64,000 nt of DNA from Aciduricibacillus chroicocephali. GTDB taxonomy: Bacteria; Bacillota; Bacilli; Bacillales; Amphibacillaceae. Where the stretch lies: NCBI RefSeq assembly GCF_030762805.1, contig NZ_CP129113.1, positions 1,316,001 to 1,380,000 of the forward strand. Reading direction: 5' to 3'. Below the pieces are notes generated by a model. That model saw nothing but the letters and a program-made list of their open reading frames with translations. It was not told the DNA's origin and did no database searches. Both the position numbers and the translations under genes were made by a program. Positions within the stretch are counted from its first letter, which is position 1, and every line of letters begins with the position of its first letter. Positions 56,302-64,000 of this stretch are shown here, piece by piece.

Positions 56302-57405
56302 TTAGATTTCAACCATGATGTCGTAATCATTAGACTTTAATATTTCACATGCTTTGCTGTGGTCTTCCCACGAACCAAGACTTATACGCAATGCACCCAT
56401 GATGCCTTCACGAATCTCAAGTATTCTGAAGTTGCGCAAGCTGATGTCATGTTCAGCAAGCAACTGGACAACTTTCGCAATGGCTCCCGTCTGGTCTCTG
56501 ATATCTACATATATATCGAAGAAAGAAGGCAGAGCACCTTTTTTCTTGGTTCCAAGTCCATCACGGTAATCCTTCGCTTCCTGTAAATACGAAATCATCT
56601 CTTCTTTCCTGTTCTCGACGATTAATTGCTTTAAATGATTCATTTCCTCAATTGAATTATCGAGCATAAGCAACAGTTTTTCCTGGTTATGGTGGAATAT
56701 GTCCTGCCATAAGTAAGGATTACTTGATGCAATACGCGTAATATCACGAAAACCACCGGCGGCAAGATCACGCAAATATGGGTGCTTTCTTTGCCATTTG
56801 CTAGCCTGCTGAACGAGCGAAGATGCAAGCAAATGAGGGAAATGCGAAATTATTCCAGTCATCTCATCATGTTCATCTGAATTCAGAGTCAGGAAGTGGC
56901 TTTGTGTGTTGACAAGCGCTGACTTGATTTCTTCAATATGCTCCTCTTTGCAGCGCGGCCCTGGAGTAAGAACGTAAATCGCATTTTCGAATAAATGCGT
57001 TTTAGCTGCTTGAACACCTTTTTTATGAGAGCCTGCCATTGGATGACCGCCGACAAAAATTAGATGTTCATTTTCCAAATTGTTTGCTGTGTCTAATATA
57101 GCGCCTTTGACAGAACTCGCATCAGATACGATAACATCATGATCGAATGTGATTCGGTCAAGTTCATGCAGAAGAGAAATGGTTGCTGAGATAGGAGATG
57201 CAAGAAATATCATCTCAGCTCTTTGTGCAGCTTCGACAAAATTTGATGTAATTTCATGAATAATCCCGTTTTCCAATGCGAACTCTAAAGTCTGCTCATC
57301 AATATCGTAACCGATGACATGGTGTTCATTGACAAGCGCCATTCCTTTGGCAAGTGAACCACCAATCAGTCCAAGACCTGCTACAAGTATGACCTTTTTG
57401 CTCAT
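56302..57405 (-). CDS. tyrA: Prephenate dehydrogenase
   Basis: Encodes 367 residues. NAD loop VAGLGLIGGSLAKG, then GGHPMAGSHKKGV and a C-terminal ACT domain (about 295-367, QTGAIAKVVQLLAEHDISLRNF). It makes 4-hydroxyphenylpyruvate for tyrosine; the ACT domain suggests feedback control. It overlaps hisC by 4 bases. Confidence 0.95.
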   Translation of the reverse strand: MSKKVILVAGLGLIGGSLAKGMALVNEHHVIGYDIDEQTLEFALENGIIHEITSNFVEAAQRAEMIFLASPISATISLLHELDRITFDHDVIVSDASSVKGAILDTANNLENEHLIFVGGHPMAGSHKKGVQAAKTHLFENAIYVLTPGPRCKEEHIEEIKSALVNTQSHFLTLNSDEHDEMTGIISHFPHLLASSLVQQASKWQRKHPYLRDLAAGGFRDITRIASSNPYLWQDIFHHNQEKLLLMLDNSIEEMNHLKQLIVENRKEEMISYLQEAKDYRDGLGTKKKGALPSFFDIYVDIRDQTGAIAKVVQLLAEHDISLRNFRILEIREGIMGALRISLGSWEDHSKACEILKSNDYDIMVEI

Positions 57406-58508
57406 TCTTCCACCTTGGCGAATACAGCATCTATTTCTCTAATCGCCTGCTTCATCAGTTCCATGTCATCTGCTTTACCGATTGTTACACGTATTGTCTG
57501 AGGCCAGCCCACTTTGGAACCTGGACGGATAATGAAACCCCGTTCGAGAAGCTTTTGGAAGACTTCTATATCATCAGTCGGTGTCTTCACCAATAGAAAA
57601 TTCGTTTCGGAAATAAAACATTCCCAGCCAATACTGTTCAGAAATTCAGCAAAGTCTTCACGAATTTCAATATTTTTTACTGTAACTTCGTTAATAAACG
57701 ATTGATCCCCAAGGGCAGCAACTGCAGCCTTTTGAGCAATACTTGATGTGTTGAAAGGTCCCCTCGCAACATTTAATTTGCCAATAATGCTGGAATTGCC
57801 GATGGCATAGCCAATACGCAATCCGGCAAGACCGTATGCTTTGGAAAATGTTCGCAAAATGAGCAAATTAGGATACTTGCGGAATTTGTCCAAGGCATGC
57901 AAGTCAGATTCCTTTCTTGCAAACTCATAATAAGCTTCATCTAGCACAACGAGTACATTATTAGGACACTGATCCATGAAACGGTTCAGTTGCTCTTCTG
58001 TAATTGGACAGCCTGTTGGATTATTTGGAGAGCAAATCCAGACAATTGCTGTATCTTCATCAATTTGTGCAAGCATTTCATCCAGGTCATGATCACCAGT
58101 TTCCTTTAGGGGTACTTCACGCGCTTCGGCACCTTCGATTCTTGCCTGATGTTTATATTGCGGGAATGTCGGTACCGCCATTACAGTATTCTTGCCTTTC
58201 TCGAGGAAACAGCGTGAAATGATTAAAATCATTTCATCAAGCCCTGAGCTGAATGCAATCTCATCTTCTTCAATTGAGAGATGAATTGCAAGAGCTGAGC
58301 TTAACTCTGTTGCGTGACCGTCGGGATAAATATTGAAATCAATGTCAGCATCTTTCAAAACAGATTTCACCTTAGGAGAAAATCCAAAAGGGTTCTCATT
58401 TGACGCTAGTTTTACGATATGATCCAGATTATATTTTCTTTTCACTTCTTCTGTCTGCATCCCCTGTTCGTAAGGGCGCAACTCTTTCAGTATATCTTTT
58501 CCTTCCAT
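57402..58508 (-). CDS. hisC: Histidinol-phosphate/aromatic aminotransferase
   Basis: Encodes 368 residues. SPNNPTG, DEAYYEFAR, PLP Lys in RTFSKAYGLAGLRIGY and FIIRPGSKVGWP mark a class II aminotransferase. In Bacillus the same HisC serves both histidine and tyrosine/phenylalanine synthesis, which explains its place between aroH and tyrA. The ATG is 6 bases past the aroH stop; GAGGAGA precedes it. Confidence 0.94.
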   Translation of the reverse strand: MEGKDILKELRPYEQGMQTEEVKRKYNLDHIVKLASNENPFGFSPKVKSVLKDADIDFNIYPDGHATELSSALAIHLSIEEDEIAFSSGLDEMILIISRCFLEKGKNTVMAVPTFPQYKHQARIEGAEAREVPLKETGDHDLDEMLAQIDEDTAIVWICSPNNPTGCPITEEQLNRFMDQCPNNVLVVLDEAYYEFARKESDLHALDKFRKYPNLLILRTFSKAYGLAGLRIGYAIGNSSIIGKLNVARGPFNTSSIAQKAAVAALGDQSFINEVTVKNIEIREDFAEFLNSIGWECFISETNFLLVKTPTDDIEVFQKLLERGFIIRPGSKVGWPQTIRVTIGKADDMELMKQAIREIDAVFAKVEE

Positions 58509-58514
58509 TTCTCC

Positions 58515-58883
58515 TCACTCACCTTGCACGAGATCGGGACGCAATTTTATTGCTTCATTAAGAAACACATGTTGTACGTCCTGTTGTTTTGCTGTCGTTT
58601 CAGCTACCATCATTATGCGAATGCACTTCTCCAGTGCACCTGGAACATCAATCTCCTGCATACACATAACAGGCACATGTGTACAGCCAGGGAGACTGCG
58701 TAATGCCTTTGCTGGGAAAGCAGTATCCAAATCCTTCGTAGCTGATACAAGAACATGGGAAATGGATTCAGGCTCTATATTATTCCTGGAAAGAATCTCT
58801 TGAAAAAGACGTGTCGTCTCTTCCAGGATGATTCCACTTTCATTTACCTCTACTGTTGTGGCTCCTCTGATGCCTCGCATCAT
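58515..58883 (-). CDS. aroH: Chorismate mutase (AroH type)
   Basis: Encodes 122 residues, the trimeric AroH fold: RGIRGATTVEVNESG at the start, LSVATKD-like LVSATKDLDTAFPAKALR, and KCIRIMM (active-site Arg). It makes prephenate. It overlaps the aroB stop by 4 bases. In B. subtilis the trp operon follows; here hisC follows directly. Confidence 0.96.
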   Translation of the reverse strand: MMRGIRGATTVEVNESGIILEETTRLFQEILSRNNIEPESISHVLVSATKDLDTAFPAKALRSLPGCTHVPVMCMQEIDVPGALEKCIRIMMVAETTAKQQDVQHVFLNEAIKLRPDLVQGE

Positions 58884-59953
58884 GCTTTCACCATCTTTCC
58901 AAGAAATGAGCTCAGCTCTTCAAGAAGCTCTTCTTTTGTAAATTCCACCGTCTCCGGCTTGCCAATCTCCTTGAGCAAGACCATTGGGATACGATCATTC
59001 AATACTTTCTTATCGGAAGCCATTTTCGCTAGCAGATCATTTGGGTTCAATTGTGGCAGACTTGATGGATATGCATTAGCCTTCATCCAGCTAGTCAATT
59101 CTTCAAGCGGCAAGTTGACTCCATAATATTTCTGACTTAATCCTAGTGCGAAAAGCATGCCGATTGCAATTGCCTCGCCATGCGTCATTTTTCCATATCC
59201 GAGTTCTGCTTCTATCGCATGACCGAGAGTATGTCCGAAGTTAAGGAATTTGCGCACGCCCGATTCTTTTTCATCTTCCTCGACGATTCGTGCCTTTACT
59301 TCAATACCTTGCTGTAGATGAGAGATGAGACGCTCATTGTTCATTTCATCAAGTGAAGCAGCCATAATATCTTCGAAAAATGCTACATCGGATATTAATG
59401 CCTCTTTGACAAGTTCAGCATATCCGGAGCGAATTTCTGCTTTAGAAAGTGTATGGACAGTCTCAACATCATATATGACTGCACGAGGAGGATAGAAATT
59501 GCCAATCATATTTTTTCCTAGAGCATGGTTGATCGCCACTTTACCACCAACGCTGCTGTCATGTGCAAGAATTGTCGTAGGTACTTGTATGTAATCAATT
59601 CCACGCATATAAGTTGCGGCAACAAAGCCGGCGAGGTCACCTACAACCCCGCCGCCAAGGGCGATGATCAGGGAATTGCGATTCAAACCATTTTCAATGG
59701 CTTTCGTATGCAACTCGTAAAACTGTTCAATACTCTTGGACTGTTCGCCAGCAGGAATAACAGCAGTGAACACTTTTTCATTCGCAAGGCTATTCTGCAC
59801 ATCTTTCAGATAAAGTTTACTAACATGGCTGTCAGTTATAATCAGGACGGAGGCATATTTTTTACTAAGAACCTCAGACAAGTTGAATCGTAACTTCTCG
59901 CCAATCATAATTTTATATGGATGTGTACTAGTTTGAACTTTGATTTCTTTCAA
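58880..59953 (-). CDS. aroB: 3-dehydroquinate synthase
   Basis: Encodes 357 residues. NAD and metal motifs are ALGGGVVGDLAGFVAATYMRG, VGGKVAINH, GKNMIGNFYPP and FGHTLGHAIE (zinc His). It closes the ring in the shikimate pathway. The start is TTG; AAGGTG lies upstream. It is 1 base past aroC. Confidence 0.96.
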   Translation of the reverse strand: MKEIKVQTSTHPYKIMIGEKLRFNLSEVLSKKYASVLIITDSHVSKLYLKDVQNSLANEKVFTAVIPAGEQSKSIEQFYELHTKAIENGLNRNSLIIALGGGVVGDLAGFVAATYMRGIDYIQVPTTILAHDSSVGGKVAINHALGKNMIGNFYPPRAVIYDVETVHTLSKAEIRSGYAELVKEALISDVAFFEDIMAASLDEMNNERLISHLQQGIEVKARIVEEDEKESGVRKFLNFGHTLGHAIEAELGYGKMTHGEAIAIGMLFALGLSQKYYGVNLPLEELTSWMKANAYPSSLPQLNPNDLLAKMASDKKVLNDRIPMVLLKEIGKPETVEFTKEELLEELSSFLGKMVKA

Positions 59954-59954
59954 A

Positions 59955-61121
59955 TCAGAAACACCTTATTTCTTCCCGGTAATCATCAAGCGCTTTTTTC
60001 AATTGTGGGAACTGATCACTTGTGAACTGCTCTGTAAGTGCGTTAGCAAGCTCGAAAGCAACAATGTGCTCCATTACGACTGCAGCGGCAGGTACAGCAC
60101 ATGAGTCGGATCTTTCAACACCTGCGTTGAATGGCTCCTTCGTTTCAATGTCAACGCTTTTCAATGGCTTATATAAAGTAGGAATTGGCTTCATGACTCC
60201 TTTTACGACAATTGGCATTCCTGTCGTCATCCCACCTTCAAAACCTCCAAGTCGATTTGTTCTGCGGGAATAGCCGTTCTCTTCACTCCAGATGATTTCA
60301 TCATGTACTTCACTTCCATTGCGTCGTGCAGCCTCAAATCCTATTCCAAATTCAACACCTTTGAAAGCATTGATGCTCATCACAGCGCCTGCTACCTTAC
60401 CGTCTAATTTACGGTCATAGTGCACATAGGAGCCGATTCCAGCAGGCATGCCTTCAACATAGACTTCACATACGCCCCCAATGGAATCTCCGTCTTTTTT
60501 TGCTTGATCAATTGCGTCCATCATCTTTTGCTCGACTTCAGAATCCAGAACACGAACAGGAGATTCTTCAGAAATTTCCTGCTTCTGCTTAATCGAAAGA
60601 CCTTCGATTTCCTTCGCCTGGATTCCAGCTATTTCTTTTACATAGCCACAAATCTCAATACCAAGATGACGTAGCATTGTCTTAGCTACCGCACCAGCCG
60701 CAACACGTGCCGCTGTTTCACGAGCAGAAGAACGTTCCAATACATTTCGCATGTCGCGATGTCCATATTTAAGGGCACCATTCAAATCTGCATGACCTGG
60801 ACGTGGACGTGATAGAATTCGGCGGATCTCTTCATCATCTTCAATCGGGTTTTCACCCATGATATCTGTCCAATGCTTAAAATCATCATTATTGACTACT
60901 AAAGCAATTGGCGAGCCAAGGGTATAGCCATGACGCACTCCACTCTTGATATCAATAAGATCCTTCTCGATTTTCATGCGTCTTCCGCGGCCGTGTCCTT
61001 TCTGGCGGCGAAGTGTAGATTCATTTATGTCATCGGGCAGTAGCGGCATGTTAGCCGGTACGCCTTCAATAATAGTTGTAAGCTGTTTTCCATGTGATTC
61101 TCCAGCTGTCAAGTAGCGCAT
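59955..61121 (-). CDS. aroC: Chorismate synthase
   Basis: Encodes 388 residues. [51 protein letters not shown] and [10 protein letters not shown] are the family signatures. It needs reduced flavin. First aro gene after cheR. AAGGAGAC precedes the ATG. Called AroF in older B. subtilis naming. Confidence 0.96.
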   Translation of the reverse strand: MRYLTAGESHGKQLTTIIEGVPANMPLLPDDINESTLRRQKGHGRGRRMKIEKDLIDIKSGVRHGYTLGSPIALVVNNDDFKHWTDIMGENPIEDDEEIRRILSRPRPGHADLNGALKYGHRDMRNVLERSSARETAARVAAGAVAKTMLRHLGIEICGYVKEIAGIQAKEIEGLSIKQKQEISEESPVRVLDSEVEQKMMDAIDQAKKDGDSIGGVCEVYVEGMPAGIGSYVHYDRKLDGKVAGAVMSINAFKGVEFGIGFEAARRNGSEVHDEIIWSEENGYSRRTNRLGGFEGGMTTGMPIVVKGVMKPIPTLYKPLKSVDIETKEPFNAGVERSDSCAVPAAAVVMEHIVAFELANALTEQFTSDQFPQLKKALDDYREEIRCF

Positions 61122-61191
61122 ATGCCGTCTCCTTTTGATAGTATAATAGATTTAAAAGAATAAAATTTTTCAAATAATTTACTATATAGAA

Positions 61192-61965
61192 TTACGCCTT
61201 TTGATAAAAAAACGTATCAAAAAGCGAAAAGCCATACTGTTCTGCACTGAAAATTTGTTCAGTGCTTCCTACGAACAGAATACCGTTCTGTTTAAGTGAA
61301 TTGCTGAAATTCTGATAGATTACAGACTTTGCTTCATCTGTAAAATAGATTAGGACATTTCTGCATACAATCAGATCAAGATCTCGGGGATACCTGTCAG
61401 CAAGCAGATTATGCTTCTTGAACTCGATTAACTGACGTACATCGCGATTGACCTCAAAAAGACCATTCTTTTCAACAAAGTACTTTTTCTCAAGACCTGA
61501 AGGCAGCTCTTTTAGTGACTGCTTCTGGTAAATACCTTGCTTTGCCCTTGCCAGAATATTCTCATCTATATCAGTAGCGAGGATATTCACTTTTAATGCT
61601 GGGAAATATTCCTTCATCAAGATGGAGAGACTATAAGGCTCCTCACCAGTGGAACATGCAGCACTCCATATGTTCAAACGTGTCTTTCCTTTACTGACAG
61701 AGGGAATAACCTTGTTCTTCAAGACTTCCCAACGCTGAGGATTCCGAAAGAACTCGGAAACGTTAATCGTCAGGCGATCTGTAAATTCTGAGAGAAGCTC
61801 GCTGTCTTTATTTAGCGCTTCATAATATGTATTGAAATCCTTATAGCCTCGTTTGTTGCGGAGAGAAATGATGCGGCGCTTCATCTGTGCTTCCTTATAA
61901 AGAGAAAGGTCGATACCGAGCTTTCTTTTGATCCTGCCTATAAATTCAGGATAGTTTTCACTCAT
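61192..61965 (-). CDS. cheR: Chemotaxis protein methyltransferase CheR
   Basis: Encodes 257 residues. An N-terminal helical domain precedes the methyltransferase domain with NIWSAACSTGEEPYSL (SAM loop) and LIVCRNVLIYF. It methylates chemoreceptors, so the organism should be motile. ATG 61965 follows AGAGG by 9 bases. It lies between ndk and aroC as in Bacillus. Confidence 0.94.
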   Translation of the reverse strand: MSENYPEFIGRIKRKLGIDLSLYKEAQMKRRIISLRNKRGYKDFNTYYEALNKDSELLSEFTDRLTINVSEFFRNPQRWEVLKNKVIPSVSKGKTRLNIWSAACSTGEEPYSLSILMKEYFPALKVNILATDIDENILARAKQGIYQKQSLKELPSGLEKKYFVEKNGLFEVNRDVRQLIEFKKHNLLADRYPRDLDLIVCRNVLIYFTDEAKSVIYQNFSNSLKQNGILFVGSTEQIFSAEQYGFSLFDTFFYQKA

Positions 61966-61986
61966 TCGCATACGCCTCTTTCAGGT

Positions 61987-62033
61987 GAATCATTGGACAA
62001 CCTCCGTCAGAAACGGAGGTTGTCCAATGATTC
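61987..62033. other. Perfect 21-bp stem-loop between ndk and cheR
   Basis: Arms 61987-62007 and 62013-62033 are exact reverse complements around a 5-base loop. It begins at the ndk stop. On the minus strand the sequence after it is CACCTG, not a T run, so it is not a standard terminator. It could be a barrier to exonuclease or a processing site. Confidence 0.7.
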
Positions 62034-62480
62034 TTAGTAGATCCAATCGCGATCTTGCTTATCGTAAGAAACGAGCTCGCTTTCGTTGAAGAAAAGACCA
62101 ATTTCTCTTTCTGCGCTTTCTGCAGAATCAGAACCGTGAATAATGTTCTTGCCAACTGTAACAGCAAAGTCACCACGGATAGTTCCTGGAGCAGCTTCAG
62201 CAGGATTTGTCTTACCCATCATTTCACGAGCAGTAAGGATAACGCCTTCGCCTTCCCATACCATTGCAAAAACAGGACCAGAAGTGATGAAATCAACAAG
62301 TTCGCCGAAGAATGGGCGTTCTTTGTGCTCACCATAATGCTGTTCAGCAAGTTCGTTAGAAATCTGCATCAATTTTGCACCAACAAGTTTGAAACCCTTT
62401 TTTTCAAAACGCTGTACAATTTCACCAGTCAGATTACGCTGTACACCGTCTGGTTTTACCATCAAGAAAGTTTTTTCCAT
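62034..62480 (-). CDS. ndk: Nucleoside diphosphate kinase
   Basis: Encodes 148 residues. [17 protein letters not shown] opens it; the phosphorylated His lies in [16 protein letters not shown]. It balances NTP pools. ATG 62480 follows AGAGGTG by 9 bases. It stands between hepT and cheR. Confidence 0.97.
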   Translation of the reverse strand: MEKTFLMVKPDGVQRNLTGEIVQRFEKKGFKLVGAKLMQISNELAEQHYGEHKERPFFGELVDFITSGPVFAMVWEGEGVILTAREMMGKTNPAEAAPGTIRGDFAVTVGKNIIHGSDSAESAEREIGLFFNESELVSYDKQDRDWIY

Positions 62481-62632
62481 TTTGAATGACACCTCTTATG
62501 TATATGTTTATTATTCTGGGTTATTGCCATGGATCTTCAATAGCTTTTCCACTTGCAAAAATTCCATGCACTCATTTTATCATAATGATATAGGAATTGA
62601 ACAGCGACAATAGACATTTTCACTCAATTCGG

Positions 62633-63601
62633 TTAAAAACTTCGCTTTCCCATATAGGCCGCTATATCAACAAGTGTTCTTTTTTCCTTTGAATCTTCAA
62701 ACCCGTCCAAAGAATCCAGTGCCTTTTGCAAGTAGCGATTACTCATCGCATATGACCTTTCAATAGCCCCAAGCTGCTTCATAGAATCCACGAGACGTCT
62801 AACATCCTTCGTCGACGCTCCACGTTCAATTGTTTCTTTAACAAGCTTTGCAAAATCAGCATCCTTCATCGCTTCCAGTACAGGCAACGTAATGTTCCCC
62901 TGCAAAAGATCATTTCCAGAAGGCTTGCCTAGCTGCTTTGCAGAAGCAGTGAAATCAAGTATATCGTCAATAATCTGGTAGGACATGCCTAAATAATATC
63001 CATATTTGAACAGCTTTACAGCAGATTTTTCTGGCAGTCCGGAAATCAATGCTCCCATTTTGCAGCAGGTCGCAATAAGAATTGCCGTTTTACGGCGAAT
63101 ACGACGTAAATAAATGCGTAAATTCTGCTCCCAGTCAAATTTGTAGCGAATTTGTTCAATCTCACCCTTGCATACTTCCACAATTGTATTTGAGAGTAAT
63201 CTGTGGATTTCAGCGCTCTCGATATTAGTAATGCTCTCCAGTGCACATGCAAGGATGTAGTCACCTGTATACATAGAGGTCCGGTTATCATAGTGCACTC
63301 TGATTGTAGGTTTGCCACGCCTTAGCCAAGCATTGTCTATTACATCATCATGTACAAGGGTTGCCATATGAATCAGCTCAATTGAGACAGCGGCGTCAAT
63401 AAGAGGCGTTTTTCCCTTGTCTGGCCCAAGTGCTCCAGAGAGCAGCACAAATAAAGGACGTATCCTCTTGCCTCCTGCTTTTAGTAATTGCTCTGAAGTC
63501 TGACGCAGTATCGGCTGATTCGCCTGCACGGAATTTCGTAGCGTTTCTTCAATCAGGTCCAAATCTTTTTTTAAATATCCGTAAGTCTTCGCTAATTTCA
63601 T
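62633..63601 (-). CDS. hepT: Heptaprenyl diphosphate synthase component II
   Basis: Encodes 322 residues. The two Asp-rich motifs are LVHDDVIDNAWLRRG and IIDDILDFTA, with GGKRIRPLFVLL. It builds the menaquinone side chain with HepS, and MenG next door methylates the ring. ATG 63601 has AAAGG 8 bases upstream; the GTG at 63610 would sit on it. Confidence 0.93.
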   Translation of the reverse strand: MKLAKTYGYLKKDLDLIEETLRNSVQANQPILRQTSEQLLKAGGKRIRPLFVLLSGALGPDKGKTPLIDAAVSIELIHMATLVHDDVIDNAWLRRGKPTIRVHYDNRTSMYTGDYILACALESITNIESAEIHRLLSNTIVEVCKGEIEQIRYKFDWEQNLRIYLRRIRRKTAILIATCCKMGALISGLPEKSAVKLFKYGYYLGMSYQIIDDILDFTASAKQLGKPSGNDLLQGNITLPVLEAMKDADFAKLVKETIERGASTKDVRRLVDSMKQLGAIERSYAMSNRYLQKALDSLDGFEDSKEKRTLVDIAAYMGKRSF

Positions 63602-63612
63602 GCTTGTCACCT

Positions 63613-64000
63613 TTATCGTGATTTCGGTTTTAGAATCTTGAACCCGATATGCGCCGCTGCCACGCCTCCCGTGTAACTCTTCACGACTACCTGGTCAAAA
63701 CCGGCATTCAGGAACATCTTTTCAAGCTCTTTCTTGCCGGGAAAATCTTTAGCCGATTCGTAAAGCCACTCATACTCCTCGTAGCTTTTAACTAGAAGCT
63801 TGCCAAACATTGGCATAATGTATTTGAAATACAAATAGTAACCTTGACGGAATACTGGCAAGGTTGGCTGGGAAGTTTCCAAACAAACCGCCATCCCGCC
63901 CGGTTTCAAAACTCTGTACATCTCATGAAGTACTCTATCGTAATTAGGTACGTTTCTCAGACCAAATCCGATTGTTACATAGTCGAATGTGCTATCGGCA
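63613..64000 (-). CDS. menG: Demethylmenaquinone methyltransferase, 5' end outside window
   Basis: The frame is open to base 64000 and includes [20 protein letters not shown] near the edge, then [20 protein letters not shown] and [12 protein letters not shown] at the end. This is the C-terminal part of the UbiE/MenG methyltransferase, which makes menaquinone from demethylmenaquinone. It lies 12 bases before hepT, in the hepS-menG-hepT order of Bacillus. Confidence 0.92.
   Translation of the reverse strand, partial: ADSTFDYVTIGFGLRNVPNYDRVLHEMYRVLKPGGMAVCLETSQPTLPVFRQGYYLYFKYIMPMFGKLLVKSYEEYEWLYESAKDFPGKKELEKMFLNAGFDQVVVKSYTGGVAAAHIGFKILKPKSR

Noticed and set aside
58508-61192. T-box or attenuator in the aro operon
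   Set aside because: Genes abut or overlap with no leader long enough for such an element.

Overview
The window looks like the chromosome of an aerobic, low-GC, endospore-forming Bacillaceae. Most of it is a long minus-strand block that keeps the Bacillus subtilis-type gene order hepT/menG - ndk - cheR - aro supraoperon - ypiA/ypiB/ypiF - qcrABC - ypjA/ypjB - dapB - mgsA - bshA - cca - birA - panBCD - dinG - ypmB - aspB - dnaD - nth - ponA - recU - yppE - gpsB - rnpB - ypsC. Start codons are often TTG or GTG and are backed by strong Shine-Dalgarno (SD) sequences. A truncated C30 carotenoid cluster at the left edge suggests a pigmented genus of the Terribacillus, Halobacillus or Oceanobacillus kind. 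I cannot fix the genus from sequence alone.

Region by region. 1-3.4 kb: end of a C30 carotenoid operon (oxygenase, aldehyde dehydrogenase, glycosyltransferase). 3.4-14.4 kb: an accessory stretch holding a small membrane protein, a CPBP protease, a YhaQP-like ABC exporter, a MerR/adhA aldehyde-stress pair with a textbook 19-bp-spacer MerR promoter, a divergent EamA/AraC pair, a cupin protein, a UspA protein, a small protein-kinase-like gene, and a secreted NlpC/P60 protein whose catalytic Cys is replaced by Ser. 14.5-16.4 kb: a graveyard with a tiny ORF carrying one internal TGA, a gene broken by a one-base frameshift in a T run, an RHS/WapA toxin relic and the N-terminal relic of a tyrosine recombinase. 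I read this as a decayed mobile or polymorphic-toxin island. 16.5-30.9 kb: a YhfW-type Rieske oxidoreductase, ferredoxin, an M14 peptidase, MsrAB, TatA/TatC, MobA, folA-thyA, fhs, an ICMT-like protein, the ypsC methyltransferase, rnpB, gpsB, cdd and yppE.

31-64 kb: recU-ponA (+) faces nth-dnaD-aspB-ypmB-dinG (-). Then come the dapB-to-panD operon, the respiratory qcrABC operon with its ypi/ypj satellites, and the aro operon with cheR, ndk, hepT and a truncated menG. Functional themes are C30 pigment, menaquinol:cytochrome c respiration (menaquinone side chain from HepT, ring methylation by MenG, electron transfer by QcrABC, Tat export of the Rieske protein by TatAC), one-carbon metabolism (fhs, thyA, folA), cell-wall synthesis, and chorismate-derived amino acids.

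Departures from the B. subtilis layout are the most informative part. The trp operon is missing from between aroH and hisC, bshB1 from between mgsA and bshA, mazG/ypjD from beside dapB. YpjB is reduced to 83 residues. The YitT-family gene lies on the opposite strand beside an inserted HEVGH metallopeptidase. I see no complete transposon, prophage, CRISPR array or tRNA gene.
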